Position numbers and translations under genes: made by a program
The notes under the pieces: generated by a model
The model's database searches: none
The model's input: only the letters and a program-made list of their open reading frames with translations
What the model was told of the DNA's origin: nothing
Source: ECT2AJA-044 sp965262845
Lineage (GTDB): Bacteria; Bacteroidota; Bacteroidia; Flavobacteriales; ECT2AJA-044
Reading direction: 5' to 3'
DNA length: 64,000 bases
Assembly (NCBI GenBank): GCA_965262845.1
Contig: CBDHFX010000002.1
Location: 496,001-560,000 of the forward strand
In this document: in pieces, positions 1-8,757 of the stretch
Position numbering within the stretch: the first letter of the stretch is position 1
Layout of the letters: each line of letters begins with the position of its first letter

Positions 1-1
1 C

Positions 2-163
2 GGAGGAAATTTCTATGCGACTGCCAAAAAACGATTAGGTGGCACGTTCGTTACCTATGTGGACCAGGCAGTAAGGTCTGACCAGCTACTTTATCGCGAT
101 GCCTACAGACTAACCGGTCTGTGGGGCGATACTTATGAGCATTTTGCTGTCACACAATTGTAA
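2..163 (+). CDS. C-terminal end of an ImmA/IrrE-like protein (5' truncated by window edge)
   Basis: An open frame enters from the left edge and stops at TAA 161-163, giving about 53 residues. It starts GGNFYATAKKRLG and contains LLYRDAYRLTGL. The order GG-(N/D)-FY ... RLG ... LYRDA-(Y/F)-RL-(T/L)-G is what I remember of the C-terminal end of ImmA/IrrE-family proteins, in which a gluzincin-type peptidase domain with HExxH cleaves a repressor. The catalytic part lies outside the window, so the assignment rests only on the tail. The next gene starts 28 bp downstream on the same strand. Confidence 0.45.
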   Translation, partial: GGNFYATAKKRLGGTFVTYVDQAVRSDQLLYRDAYRLTGLWGDTYEHFAVTQL

Positions 164-190
164 TAATGGCATGGGTTATCCGAAGCAGAA

Positions 191-964
191 ATGAAGTGCG
201 GCATCTGTCCATTGAGCATTGTTCCCGTCCGCCGGGAAGCATCGGAAACGAGTGAGCAGGTAACCCAGCTTCTTTTTGGCGAAACCTACCGCATTTTACG
301 CGAAACAGGGAAATGGGCCCACATCAGGCTCAGTTACGACCAATACGAAGGATGGATCGATGCCCGGCAGGTATTTTCTATTGAAAAGGAGGAGTTTGAC
401 CGGCTGACCAAGGCCCGGGCCGTGATCTCGACCGACCTGGTGGATGTGGTGGTTCATGAAGATAGCAGATACATGATACCGGTGGTGATGGGATCTACCC
501 TTCCGGGATATGACGGGAGATCACTCGGTTTCGGAGGGCAACGCTATCGCTATGAAGGCGAGGTTTGCTTTGGCGATGCACCAAAAGAGCAACTGGTGGA
601 AAATGCCTTTATGTATTTGCATGCACCCTACCTGTGGGGAGGCCGCGGACCATTTGGCATTGACTGCTCCGGCTTTACCCAGCTCGTTTATATGATGAAC
701 GGCGTTCGCCTGTATCGGGATGCGCACCAGCAGGCCACACAGGGTGAGGTTCTGAGCCTTATTGAAGAAACGGCATCCGGAGATCTGGCCTTTTTTGACA
801 ATCAGGAGGGGGTGATCACCCATGTGGGGATGATACTGGAAAAAAACAGGATCATTCACGCGAGCGGTCAGGTTCGCATTGACCGGCTTGACCAACAGGG
901 GATCTTTAACGCAGAAACAGGCACCTACACCCACCAGCTCCGTTTGATAAAGAAGGTCATTTAG
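191..964 (+). CDS. NlpC/P60 (C40) cell-wall hydrolase with SH3 domain
   Basis: This 257-residue protein is a probable peptidoglycan endopeptidase of the NlpC/P60 family (gamma-D-Glu to diamino-acid bond cleavage). An SH3b-like domain spans about residues 8-62 (VPVRREASE ... GWIDARQ), a linker and second SH3-like part run to about 125, and the papain-like domain covers about 130-257. The catalytic triad is readable: Cys159 in DCSGF, His211 in THVGM and His223 in IIHASG. The layout matches the family of Bacillus dipeptidyl-peptidase VI (YkfC), which trims murein-derived peptides. No signal peptide is visible from the first Met, so a cytoplasmic recycling role is possible. The start ATG 191 lies 28 bp after the preceding stop, so co-transcription is likely. 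Confidence 0.85.
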   Translation: MKCGICPLSIVPVRREASETSEQVTQLLFGETYRILRETGKWAHIRLSYDQYEGWIDARQVFSIEKEEFDRLTKARAVISTDLVDVVVHEDSRYMIPVVMGSTLPGYDGRSLGFGGQRYRYEGEVCFGDAPKEQLVENAFMYLHAPYLWGGRGPFGIDCSGFTQLVYMMNGVRLYRDAHQQATQGEVLSLIEETASGDLAFFDNQEGVITHVGMILEKNRIIHASGQVRIDRLDQQGIFNAETGTYTHQLRLIKKVI

Positions 965-1095
965 TCAGCCAGTTCCCTGTATTTCAGCCAAAAAGGCGTT
1001 TTTGGATTATGCTGTCTGCCAGTTTTTCTGCCCGCAGGGCATGGTGCCTTCTTTGATGTACAGGCACTGAATCCCCACCGAAAACACACATTAGG

Positions 1096-3702
1096 ATGAA
1101 TGCTGATCAATTGACCATAAAGGCCCGGCAGGCTATTGCACAGGCACAGCAGATCGCCACGGCTGAAGAGCATCCGGGCATTGAAGTTGTGCACCTGTTC
1201 AAAGGCATGATGCAGGCCGATGAACACGTAATACCCTTTTTGCTTGGGAAACTGAACGTGTCGGTTTCGGCTGTGGAACAGGCTGCAGACCGCATTATGG
1301 CATCCCTGGCGAAGGTCAGCGGAGGGCAAATGCAATGGTCGCGCAACGCTCAGGAAGCCCTGACCAGGGCATCGAACTATTTGAAGGACCTCGGAGATGA
1401 ATACGTAACCCTGGAGCACCTCTTGCTGGGCATTTTGGCAACCAGGGACCAGATGGCACAGATGCTGAAAGACGCGGGAGTTAGCGAAAAAGGGCTCAAA
1501 GCCGCCATCAGAGAGCTGCGAAAAGGCACTGCTGCCACCTCGGAAAGTGCAGAGGAAACATACAATGCGCTGAACAAATATGCCAGGAATTTGAATGAGC
1601 TCGCCAGGGACGGCAAGCTGGATCCGGTTATTGGTCGCGGCGAGGAGATCCGTCGCGTATTGCAGATATTGTCTCGCCGTACGAAGAACAATCCCATCCT
1701 GGTTGGCGAACCGGGCGTTGGTAAAACGGCGATAGCGGAGGGAATGGCGCATCGGATCGTAAACGGAGATGTGCCGGATAATTTAAAGAACAAACAGCTT
1801 TTTTCTTTGGATATGGGAGCCCTGATCGCCGGTGCCAAATACAAGGGCGAATTTGAGGAACGTTTGAAAAGTGTGGTCAGGGAAGTAACCGGATCAGACG
1901 GAGAAACGCTCCTGTTTATTGATGAGATCCACACCCTGATTGGTGCCGGAGGGGGCGAAGGAGCCATGGACGCCGCCAACATACTAAAGCCGGCGCTGGC
2001 GCGCGGGGAACTTCGCGCCGTAGGCGCCACTACCCTGAACGAATATCAAAAGTATTTTGAAAAGGACAAGGCCCTGGAACGCCGCTTTCAAAAGGTAATG
2101 GTTGATGAGCCGGATACGGATTCGGCCATTTCGATCCTGCGGGGGATCAGGGAAAAGTATGAGACCCATCACAAGGTGCGCATTCAGGATGCAGCCATTA
2201 TTTCGGCCGTGGAGCTGAGCCAGCGGTATATTACAGATCGTTTTTTGCCCGATAAGGCCATTGACCTTATTGACGAGGCGGCGGCAAAGCTGCGCATGGA
2301 AATTAATTCGAAACCGGAAGAGATTGACGTGCTCGACCGCAAAATAATGCAGCTGGAGATCGAAATGGAGGCCATAAAGCGGGAGAAGGATGAGCGGAAA
2401 CTGGCTGTTCTTGGCGGGGAGCTGGCCAATTTGAAAGAGGAGCGGGCCGGACTGAACGCCCGATGGGAACAGGAAAAAGAGGTTGTGGAAGGCATTCAGC
2501 AGGCCAGGGAGGAAATGGAACAGCTAAAACTGGAAGCCGAAAGGGCTGAACGTTCCGGAGACTTTGGAAGGGTGGCGGAGATCCGGTACGGAAGGATCAA
2601 GGAGGCCGAGGCACGGCTGGGGCAGCTGGGCCAGAAACTCGCCGGAAAGCAGCACGGGCAACGCCTGATCAAGGAGGAGGTGGACAGCGAGGACATTGCC
2701 GAGGTAGTTTCGCGCTGGACCGGCATTCCAGTGCGTAAAATGCTGCAGAGCGAGCGCGAAAAGCTGCTGAACCTGGAGGATGAGCTACACGAACGCGTGG
2801 TTGGGCAACACGAGGCCATTCAGGTGGTTGCCGATGCGGTAAGGCGAAGCAGGGCCGGATTGCAGGACGCACGTAAACCAATTGGCTCCTTTCTGTTCCT
2901 GGGAAGCACCGGAGTCGGAAAAACCGAGCTCGCCCGTGCCCTGGCGCGGTATTTGTTCGACAATGAGCACGCCATGACGCGGATCGATATGAGCGAGTAT
3001 CAGGAACGCCACAGCGTGAGCCGGCTCATAGGAGCCCCTCCGGGATACATCGGTTACGACGAGGGCGGGCAGCTTACAGAAGCGGTACGTCGCAAGCCCT
3101 ACAGCGTGATCCTGCTGGACGAGATCGAAAAGGCGCATCCCGACACTTTTAATATACTGCTGCAGGTGCTTGATGATGGCCGGCTGACCGACAACAAAGG
3201 CCGCGTGGCCGACTTTAAAAATGCGATCATTATCATGACCAGCAATCTGGGCTCGCACATCATACAGGAGAGCTACGGGCATATGACGGACGATAACCGA
3301 TTCGAGGTGCTTGAGGAAACCCGAACGCAGGTCCTGGAGCTTTTACGCAAAAGCATCCGCCCGGAATTCCTGAATCGGATCGATGAAACCGTGGTCTTTA
3401 CGCCGCTCCACCGAACTGACATGGAAGCCATCGTGCGCATCCAGCTCAAAGACGTTCAAAAACGCCTCAGGACCAATGAGGTTGTCATTGATGCCACTGA
3501 CGAGGCCGTAAAACTCATTGCTGCCCGTGGGTTCGATCCGCAATTTGGAGCGCGGCCGGTCAAACGCGTGCTCCAGCGCGATGTGCTCAACCAGCTCTCC
3601 CGCGAGATACTGAAAGGCACCATCACTGCCGACAGCGTCATTCTGATTGATGTTGAAAACGGCCAGCTCGTTTTCCATAACGATGGCAAGCTGATCAGCT
3701 AG
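1096..3702 (+). CDS. clpB: ATP-dependent disaggregase ClpB
   Basis: This 868-residue Hsp100 chaperone solubilises aggregated proteins together with DnaK/DnaJ in the cytoplasm. Visible parts in order: Clp-N double repeat (about 1-145), AAA1 with Walker A GEPGVGKT at 204-211 and Walker B LLFIDEIHT, a long charged coiled-coil middle domain (about 400-525, diagnostic for ClpB against ClpA/ClpC), AAA2 with Walker A GSTGVGKT at 603-610, and the D2-small domain. Length is normal for the family. The last 15 codons (ENGQLVFHNDGKLIS, then TAG) occur a second time at 4801-4845 downstream of the next gene, where the copy runs on into NP-stop. The present 3' end may therefore be a recombinant one. Confidence 0.98.
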   Translation: MNADQLTIKARQAIAQAQQIATAEEHPGIEVVHLFKGMMQADEHVIPFLLGKLNVSVSAVEQAADRIMASLAKVSGGQMQWSRNAQEALTRASNYLKDLGDEYVTLEHLLLGILATRDQMAQMLKDAGVSEKGLKAAIRELRKGTAATSESAEETYNALNKYARNLNELARDGKLDPVIGRGEEIRRVLQILSRRTKNNPILVGEPGVGKTAIAEGMAHRIVNGDVPDNLKNKQLFSLDMGALIAGAKYKGEFEERLKSVVREVTGSDGETLLFIDEIHTLIGAGGGEGAMDAANILKPALARGELRAVGATTLNEYQKYFEKDKALERRFQKVMVDEPDTDSAISILRGIREKYETHHKVRIQDAAIISAVELSQRYITDRFLPDKAIDLIDEAAAKLRMEINSKPEEIDVLDRKIMQLEIEMEAIKREKDERKLAVLGGELANLKEERAGLNARWEQEKEVVEGIQQAREEMEQLKLEAERAERSGDFGRVAEIRYGRIKEAEARLGQLGQKLAGKQHGQRLIKEEVDSEDIAEVVSRWTGIPVRKMLQSEREKLLNLEDELHERVVGQHEAIQVVADAVRRSRAGLQDARKPIGSFLFLGSTGVGKTELARALARYLFDNEHAMTRIDMSEYQERHSVSRLIGAPPGYIGYDEGGQLTEAVRRKPYSVILLDEIEKAHPDTFNILLQVLDDGRLTDNKGRVADFKNAIIIMTSNLGSHIIQESYGHMTDDNRFEVLEETRTQVLELLRKSIRPEFLNRIDETVVFTPLHRTDMEAIVRIQLKDVQKRLRTNEVVIDATDEAVKLIAARGFDPQFGARPVKRVLQRDVLNQLSREILKGTITADSVILIDVENGQLVFHNDGKLIS
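3655..3699 (+). repeat. 45-bp direct repeat, left copy (clpB 3' end)
   Basis: These last coding bases of clpB are repeated at 4801-4845 with 2 mismatches in 45 (T/C and C/G). The two copies flank the short-chain dehydrogenase gene. This copy is followed at once by TAG; the right copy is followed by AACCCATAA. Confidence 0.9.
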
Positions 3703-3842
3703 TTACCTGCCGATCATGGACTACAATGGTCTTTATCGGCAACAGATCCTGAATATAATGCCGATGTCGGAAAACTATTTTTAGAAAGCCTGCGTTAGCT
3801 AGCAGGATCAGGCATCTCTAACGCGCTATTTATAATATAACG
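3703..3842. other. Non-coding spacer upstream of the SDR gene with inverted repeats
   Basis: This is 140 bp of AT-rich DNA without an ORF. TGCCGAT (3708-3714) pairs with ATCGGCA (3735-3741) and could be a hairpin after clpB. GCGTTAG (from about 3793) is mirrored by CTAACGC (ending about 3823). The A/T-rich run TATTTATAATATAACG just before the SDR ATG may include its promoter. Confidence 0.45.
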
Positions 3843-4802
3843 ATGAGTAGAAGTAATGTATTATGGGTTGATGAACAAACCTCTTCAAAAGATATAAGTG
3901 GAAAAATTTATATCGTAACGGGTGCTAACTCCGGTGTTGGCCTTGAAACCACAAGGCAATTAGTCAAACAAGGCGCCCATGTACTAATGGCCTGCAGAAG
4001 ACCCGATGCAGCAGAGGAAGTGGCTAAAAGTTTTGCTGGGTTAAAAGGTAGTTATGCCGTCATGAGGTTAGACCTTGCCGACCTGGAGTCAGTGAGAAAT
4101 TTTGCTGCCGGATTCCTAAAGAAATATGATCAACTGGATGCTTTGGTATGCAATGCAGGACTTGTAACCTTTGGCAGCAAGGTTGAACGCACTAAAGATG
4201 GATTTGAGATGGCTATAGGCGTTAGTTATTTCGGTCACTTTCTGCTTACTGAATTATTGCTTGATGTATTGAAGAAAAGTGCGCCATCAAGAATGGTGAT
4301 CGTTTCGTCTGTGGTTCATGCAGGAAGCCAGCGAAACCGACCCAATGTGCACCTGGATGACCTGAATTTCAACAGCAGGAAATTCAATAATTTCACTGCT
4401 TACGCCGAGGCCAAGGTTGCTGTTGTATTATATGCAATGGAGCTTGCGAAAAGGCTGGAAGGCACAGGGGTTACAACAGCCTCCGTTCACCCGGGCTGGG
4501 CACGATCAAACTTTGGAGGCAATAGTTTGGCTATGAAGATCATAAGAGTGCTGATGGCACCATTGAGCCCTTTCATCACTGACAGTAATGAGGAATCAGC
4601 CCAAACAACACTTCACTGTTTGCTCTCTGATGATGCACCAAAGCATTCGGGCGCGTATTTTAGCCAAAGCAGCGTGCTGTACAGAGACAAGGAATGCAAA
4701 AATGGCGGTTGGCCCATGGCCTCTCCAAATCCAAATGCCAGAAATATGGATACGGCAAGGAAATTAGTTGATCTAAGCTACAAATTGGTTGGGCTGACCT
4801 GA
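3843..4802 (+). CDS. Short-chain dehydrogenase/reductase (retinol-dehydrogenase-like), probably acquired
   Basis: This 319-residue NAD(P)-dependent SDR has the cofactor motif TGANSGVG near residue 27, the NAG motif (CNAGLV), and the active-site YxxxK as YAEAK. Its nearest look is the subgroup of retinol dehydrogenases, WW-domain oxidoreductases and light-dependent protochlorophyllide reductase relatives. The substrate cannot be told. Codon use is clearly AT-richer than in clpB or the next peptidase gene. It lies between two copies of the clpB 3' end, and its TGA stop (4800-4802) overlaps the first bases of the right-hand copy, so the insertion boundary coincides with the end of the gene. This points to horizontal gain by recombination at the clpB 3' end. 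Confidence 0.85.
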   Translation: MSRSNVLWVDEQTSSKDISGKIYIVTGANSGVGLETTRQLVKQGAHVLMACRRPDAAEEVAKSFAGLKGSYAVMRLDLADLESVRNFAAGFLKKYDQLDALVCNAGLVTFGSKVERTKDGFEMAIGVSYFGHFLLTELLLDVLKKSAPSRMVIVSSVVHAGSQRNRPNVHLDDLNFNSRKFNNFTAYAEAKVAVVLYAMELAKRLEGTGVTTASVHPGWARSNFGGNSLAMKIIRVLMAPLSPFITDSNEESAQTTLHCLLSDDAPKHSGAYFSQSSVLYRDKECKNGGWPMASPNPNARNMDTARKLVDLSYKLVGLT

Positions 4803-4845
4803 AAACGGCCAGCTCGTTTTCCACAACGATGGGAAGCTGATCAGC
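4801..4845 (+). repeat. 45-bp direct repeat, right copy (duplicated clpB 3' end)
   Basis: Matches 3655-3699 at 43 of 45 positions. In the clpB frame it would read ENGQLVFHNDGKLIS and continue NP-TAA, a plausible ancestral clpB terminus. It follows the SDR gene directly and precedes the C1 peptidase gene. Confidence 0.9.
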
Positions 4846-4905
4846 AACCCATAAGTGCGCTATTTTGTATCTTGCGGCCTGCTAAAACCGAATCCGTACA
4901 GAAAA

Positions 4906-6078
4906 ATGAAGAATGTGCTGTTTATTCTCGCCCTCACGGGCGGATCGCTGAGCTCAGTTGCTCAGGATGAACTGATCAACCAGGTGAAAGATAACGAAAG
5001 CAAAGGCGAATACGTTTTTGAAACGGTTATCAATCTCGACGCCACCGAAGTCAAAAACCAGGGAAGATCGGGAACTTGCTGGAGCTACTGTACCACCTCC
5101 TTTATTGAATCGGAAATGATCCGCATGGGCAGGGAGCCTGTGGATGTGGCGGAAATGTATACCGTGCGCAAGACCTACGAGGATAAAGCCGACAAATACG
5201 TGCGCCTGCACGGACACCTGAACTTTGGCCAGGGCGGAGCATTGCTTGATGCCATGCACGTGATCAAACACTACGGGGCTGTGCCTCAAAAGATCTATGA
5301 AGGGCTGGAGATCGGGTTCGACATCAATAAACACGGTGAAATGGAGGCCGTGCTAAAAAACATTGTGGAGGCTGTGATCAAAAACAAAAACGGTCGGCTG
5401 AGCCCGGTGTGGAAACAGTCGTTCAATGCTACTCTTGACGCCTACCTGGGCGTTGATCCGACCGAGTTTGAGTGGGAGGGCAAAACCCACACTCCGCGTA
5501 GCTTTGCCGATGAGGTGGTTGGTATTGATCCGGACGATTACGTTCAGTTTACCTCTTTTCTGCACCACCCGATACACGGGAAGGTCATGATCGAGGTACC
5601 CGACAACTGGTTGTGGGCTCCGGCCTACAACGTTGAGCTCAATGAAATGATGGACATCATTGACCATGCCCTTGAAGAGGGATATACCATCAGCTGGGCC
5701 GCCGATGTATCGGAAAAGGGATTTAGCCTGAAAAACGGGGTGGCCATTATTCCGGATCGCGATTGGACAGAGCTCAGCGATGAGGAAAAGGAAGAGATCT
5801 TTCAGGGCCCTCACCCACAGCTTGAGGTAACTCCGGAGATCCGCCAGCTTGAGTACAACAACTACCAAACCACTGACGATCACGGAATGCAGATCACCGG
5901 AATCGCCACCGATCAGGAAGGAAACAAATTCTACATCGCCAAGAACTCATGGGGAACCAAACACGGGTTCGACGGATACCTCTACTTCAGTGAAGAGTAC
6001 GTACGCCTCAAAACCCTCAGCCTCGTGGTTCACAAAGGCGCCGTGCCCAGGGATGTGGCCAGGGCAGTGGACCTGTAG
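4906..6078 (+). CDS. Secreted C1-family cysteine peptidase (bleomycin hydrolase/aminopeptidase C-like)
   Basis: The chosen start ATG 4906 gives 390 residues opening with a signal peptide (MKNVLFILALTGGSLSSVAQ); an upstream in-frame ATG at 4855 would put 17 charged residues before it. The papain-type catalytic set is visible: Gln and Cys58 in NQGRSGTCWS, His326 in DDHGMQITG and Asn347 in AKNSWG. Order and length fit the C1B aminopeptidases (PepC/BlmH). Those are normally cytoplasmic, but Bacteroidota have exported relatives, and the signal peptide implies periplasmic or outer-surface peptide hydrolysis. A TATCTTG sequence about 30 bp upstream of the ATG resembles the Bacteroidota -7 box. Confidence 0.85.
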   Translation: MKNVLFILALTGGSLSSVAQDELINQVKDNESKGEYVFETVINLDATEVKNQGRSGTCWSYCTTSFIESEMIRMGREPVDVAEMYTVRKTYEDKADKYVRLHGHLNFGQGGALLDAMHVIKHYGAVPQKIYEGLEIGFDINKHGEMEAVLKNIVEAVIKNKNGRLSPVWKQSFNATLDAYLGVDPTEFEWEGKTHTPRSFADEVVGIDPDDYVQFTSFLHHPIHGKVMIEVPDNWLWAPAYNVELNEMMDIIDHALEEGYTISWAADVSEKGFSLKNGVAIIPDRDWTELSDEEKEEIFQGPHPQLEVTPEIRQLEYNNYQTTDDHGMQITGIATDQEGNKFYIAKNSWGTKHGFDGYLYFSEEYVRLKTLSLVVHKGAVPRDVARAVDL

Positions 6079-6224
6079 CGACTGGCGCAGGCATTTGGAA
6101 ATATACAGGGCCATATTCCCACTTTTTGCATTTTAGGACAGCAAGGATGGCCCCCTGTCCCTCAGTTCCGCTTTAAGGCCCTTAAAGGCAGGAGATTTGC
6201 AGCGTCACTGCTAAATGAACAAGG

Positions 6225-8714
6225 ATGACGTTGCGGTTTTTTCTGTTGCTGTGCCTCGCGGCACGATGGGCCTGTACGCCAGCGCAGGTGCTTGATGATT
6301 TTTCGGATGGCGATTTGTCGCAGGCCCCTCCGTGGTTCGGCGACACGGCAGACTTCGAAGTAATATCAGGCCGGCTGCATTTGAATGCTCCTGCCCAAAC
6401 AGACACTTCGTGGATCAGCACGCCGATCTCCCCGCCCGATCCGGCGACCTGGGAAATGGACCTGCAGCTCGATTTTAATCCGAGCAGCAGCAATTATCTG
6501 CGTTGGTATTTACTGGCTGATGATGCACATTTATCAGCTGCTCAGGAAGGGTATTACGTGCAGGTTGGGGGCAGCGCGAACGATCGTATCTCGCTAAAAC
6601 ATTTTTTGGGAGGGACGGAGACGGCTGTTTGGGAATCGGCCAATGATCTGGTTGACCTGGACACCGTCTCCCTTCAGTTGCGGGTCAGTCACCTTCAGGG
6701 CATGTGGACCCTCGAACGATCTGTGAATGGTTCATGGATGTCCCTGGGAAGCGGATCGCATACACTATCACGCCCCTTTCAGCATACAGGACTGTGGTGC
6801 CGGTACACCTCAACCCGAAGCGACCGGTTTTCCTTTGATGAACTGGGCTATCAGTATACCTCGTGGATCGATACCGTGGATCCGGCCGTAACGCAGCACC
6901 AGCTGCCACAGCCATCCCTGCTCCGGCTCTTTTTTAGCGAAACTGTGGTGGCAGATAGCGTTCGCCTGCGAAAATGGACTGGTGGATCCTGGTTCAATGC
7001 GCATCCGGATATAGAAACGGGCCTGGTTTTCGATCTGACCCTGGATGAGCCGATCCTGGAAGATCATCTGTACCAGGTTGAGCTAACAGGATGGAGCGAT
7101 CTGAGTGGCCGAACGCTCGATACCGCCTGGACCATACGCTACTATCGCCCGCGACTCCGCGATCTGCTGATCACGGAAATCATGTCCGATCCAAATCCGC
7201 CCGTGGAACTGCCCAACAAGGAATACATTGAACTGTACAACAGAAGTGGGCGCGAGATCGATCTGGATGGTCTGGCATTATGGGTAAACGACGCGGTGGC
7301 TCATCTTGCCGCAGGCAAAATGGCACCTGATTCCCTTGCGGTCTTAACCGACCTCCCCGCATTGCCCAACGCCGGAGCGGAGCTGATGCTAAAGGACACA
7401 ACGGGCCGGCTCATTGATGCAGTGCGGTATTCGGTGGAAGATCATACGGCGAAGGAAAAGAAGGAAGGCGGCTGGAGCCTGACACTGGTTGATACATCCG
7501 GGTCGTGTTATGGGGGTGCTTCGTGGGCTTCGAGTCGTGATCCGCGTGGCGGGAGCCCGGGAAGCTGGGGATATTTGGAAAAAATTCGGCAGCCGGGAAA
7601 CAGGTGGTTGCATTATGGATTGGAAGAAGGGGTCTATGAGCTGCGGTGGTTACATCCCCTGGATTCGGCGTACTGGGCTGCGAATCCACCCGAAATGATC
7701 GGTGGGGGTCCGGCCGTAAGGCATGCCCTCGTCCATCCCCTTGATCGGGAGGTTTGGGAATTCGACGGTGCGGTTCCGCCCGAAGGGCTACGATTCCACT
7801 GGCCAGGGGGCCTGCGTGATTGCCGGGGGCATTATTTTGTTCCGGACACGCTGTTACTGATGCCAGTGGAACGGGCCGACTCAGGGCATTGGCGGGTGAC
7901 CGAGATCCTGTTTGAACCGGGTGGGGATCGGCCCGAGTGGATCGAATGGCTGAACGCCGGTGATAAGGCGCTGGACCTGTCAGAACTGAGATGGGGTACG
8001 TATAACCGTAAATTCGAGGTGATCAATCATGTGAGGCAGCCTTTTGATGGATCGCTGGTGGTGGTGCCCGGTGAACGGATCGTTTGGTGCAGGGATCCGG
8101 AATTCCTGTGGGGCTTTTATTCGGATCTGGACAGCTTTAAGGTCTATCGCACAAATGAGTGGCTGACTTTGACCAACGATACCCTGTTCATGGTCCTGAC
8201 GAATTCGGGTTTTGAAATACTGGAACCCTTTGGCTACTCCATGAACATGCATGTCCCCTACCTGAAGGATACCAGGGATATTAGTCTTGAAAGACGTCAT
8301 CCCGGCCTACCTGCAGATCTCGCATCGTCGTGGCACAGTGGTCCGGAGGCTCTTGGAGGGGCCACACCGACGCGACCAAACTCGTTCAGCGGTCCTGAAA
8401 AAAGAACTTCAGGCACGGTACAGCCAGAGTTATTTACTCCGAATGGAGATGGTTTCAACGATTATGTACGGTTGAACTGGTTTTTTCCGGAACCGGGATG
8501 GCGGGCACGTGTGTTCATTACAGATATGAGCGGTCAGGTGGTTTTTGAGCATCCGGTGGAAGGATCTGTCCCAGCCGGTTTTGAGTGGATCTGGTCAGGA
8601 CAGTCGTACTCCGGCGCCCGATGTGCCCCGGGGATCTACTTCTGGGTGCTTGAGCTCAGGAGTCCGGCCGATTATCCCGAGATCCATCGGATTCCCTGCA
8701 TACTTTCCTTTTAA
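6225..8714 (+). CDS. Secreted lamin-tail-domain protein with CHU_C-type C-terminal domain
   Basis: The product has 829 residues with an N-terminal signal peptide (MTLRFFLLLCLAARWACTPAQ). Residues about 20-200 form a beta-rich, possibly LamG/jelly-roll region. Two lamin tail domains follow: the first from about 310 (LLITEIMSDPNPP ... KEYIELYN), the second from about 550 (VTEILFEPGGDRPEWIEWLN). The end (from about 735, QPELFTPNGDGFNDYV) is the gliding-motility-type CHU_C domain, linked to T9SS export or anchoring (type B signal) in Bacteroidota. Function is unknown, presumably cell-surface attachment or an envelope scaffold. It stands alone between the C1 peptidase and paaZ. Confidence 0.75.
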   Translation: MTLRFFLLLCLAARWACTPAQVLDDFSDGDLSQAPPWFGDTADFEVISGRLHLNAPAQTDTSWISTPISPPDPATWEMDLQLDFNPSSSNYLRWYLLADDAHLSAAQEGYYVQVGGSANDRISLKHFLGGTETAVWESANDLVDLDTVSLQLRVSHLQGMWTLERSVNGSWMSLGSGSHTLSRPFQHTGLWCRYTSTRSDRFSFDELGYQYTSWIDTVDPAVTQHQLPQPSLLRLFFSETVVADSVRLRKWTGGSWFNAHPDIETGLVFDLTLDEPILEDHLYQVELTGWSDLSGRTLDTAWTIRYYRPRLRDLLITEIMSDPNPPVELPNKEYIELYNRSGREIDLDGLALWVNDAVAHLAAGKMAPDSLAVLTDLPALPNAGAELMLKDTTGRLIDAVRYSVEDHTAKEKKEGGWSLTLVDTSGSCYGGASWASSRDPRGGSPGSWGYLEKIRQPGNRWLHYGLEEGVYELRWLHPLDSAYWAANPPEMIGGGPAVRHALVHPLDREVWEFDGAVPPEGLRFHWPGGLRDCRGHYFVPDTLLLMPVERADSGHWRVTEILFEPGGDRPEWIEWLNAGDKALDLSELRWGTYNRKFEVINHVRQPFDGSLVVVPGERIVWCRDPEFLWGFYSDLDSFKVYRTNEWLTLTNDTLFMVLTNSGFEILEPFGYSMNMHVPYLKDTRDISLERRHPGLPADLASSWHSGPEALGGATPTRPNSFSGPEKRTSGTVQPELFTPNGDGFNDYVRLNWFFPEPGWRARVFITDMSGQVVFEHPVEGSVPAGFEWIWSGQSYSGARCAPGIYFWVLELRSPADYPEIHRIPCILSF

Positions 8715-8725
8715 CTGATATGCCT

Positions 8726-8733
8726 TACTTTAG
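8726..8733 (+). promoter_or_regulatory. Candidate -7 element upstream of paaZ
   Basis: TACTTTAG matches TAnnTTTG at 7 of 8 positions, 24 bp before the paaZ ATG. Unusually for this window it is followed by a Shine-Dalgarno-like AGGAG five bases before the ATG. GCTCC/GGAGC could also fold over that ribosome site. Confidence 0.35.
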
Positions 8734-8757
8734 CTCCCTGCAATAAAAGGAGCAAGT

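Noticed and set aside
961..1752. 263-codon minus-strand ORF over clpB.
   Set aside because: Antisense shadow of a clear clpB frame; composition and content are not protein-like.
3790..3825. GCGTTAG...CTAACGC inverted repeat before the SDR gene as an integron attC site.
   Set aside because: The core boxes are in the wrong order (GTT..AAC rather than AAC..GTT), and there is no integrase or cassette array.
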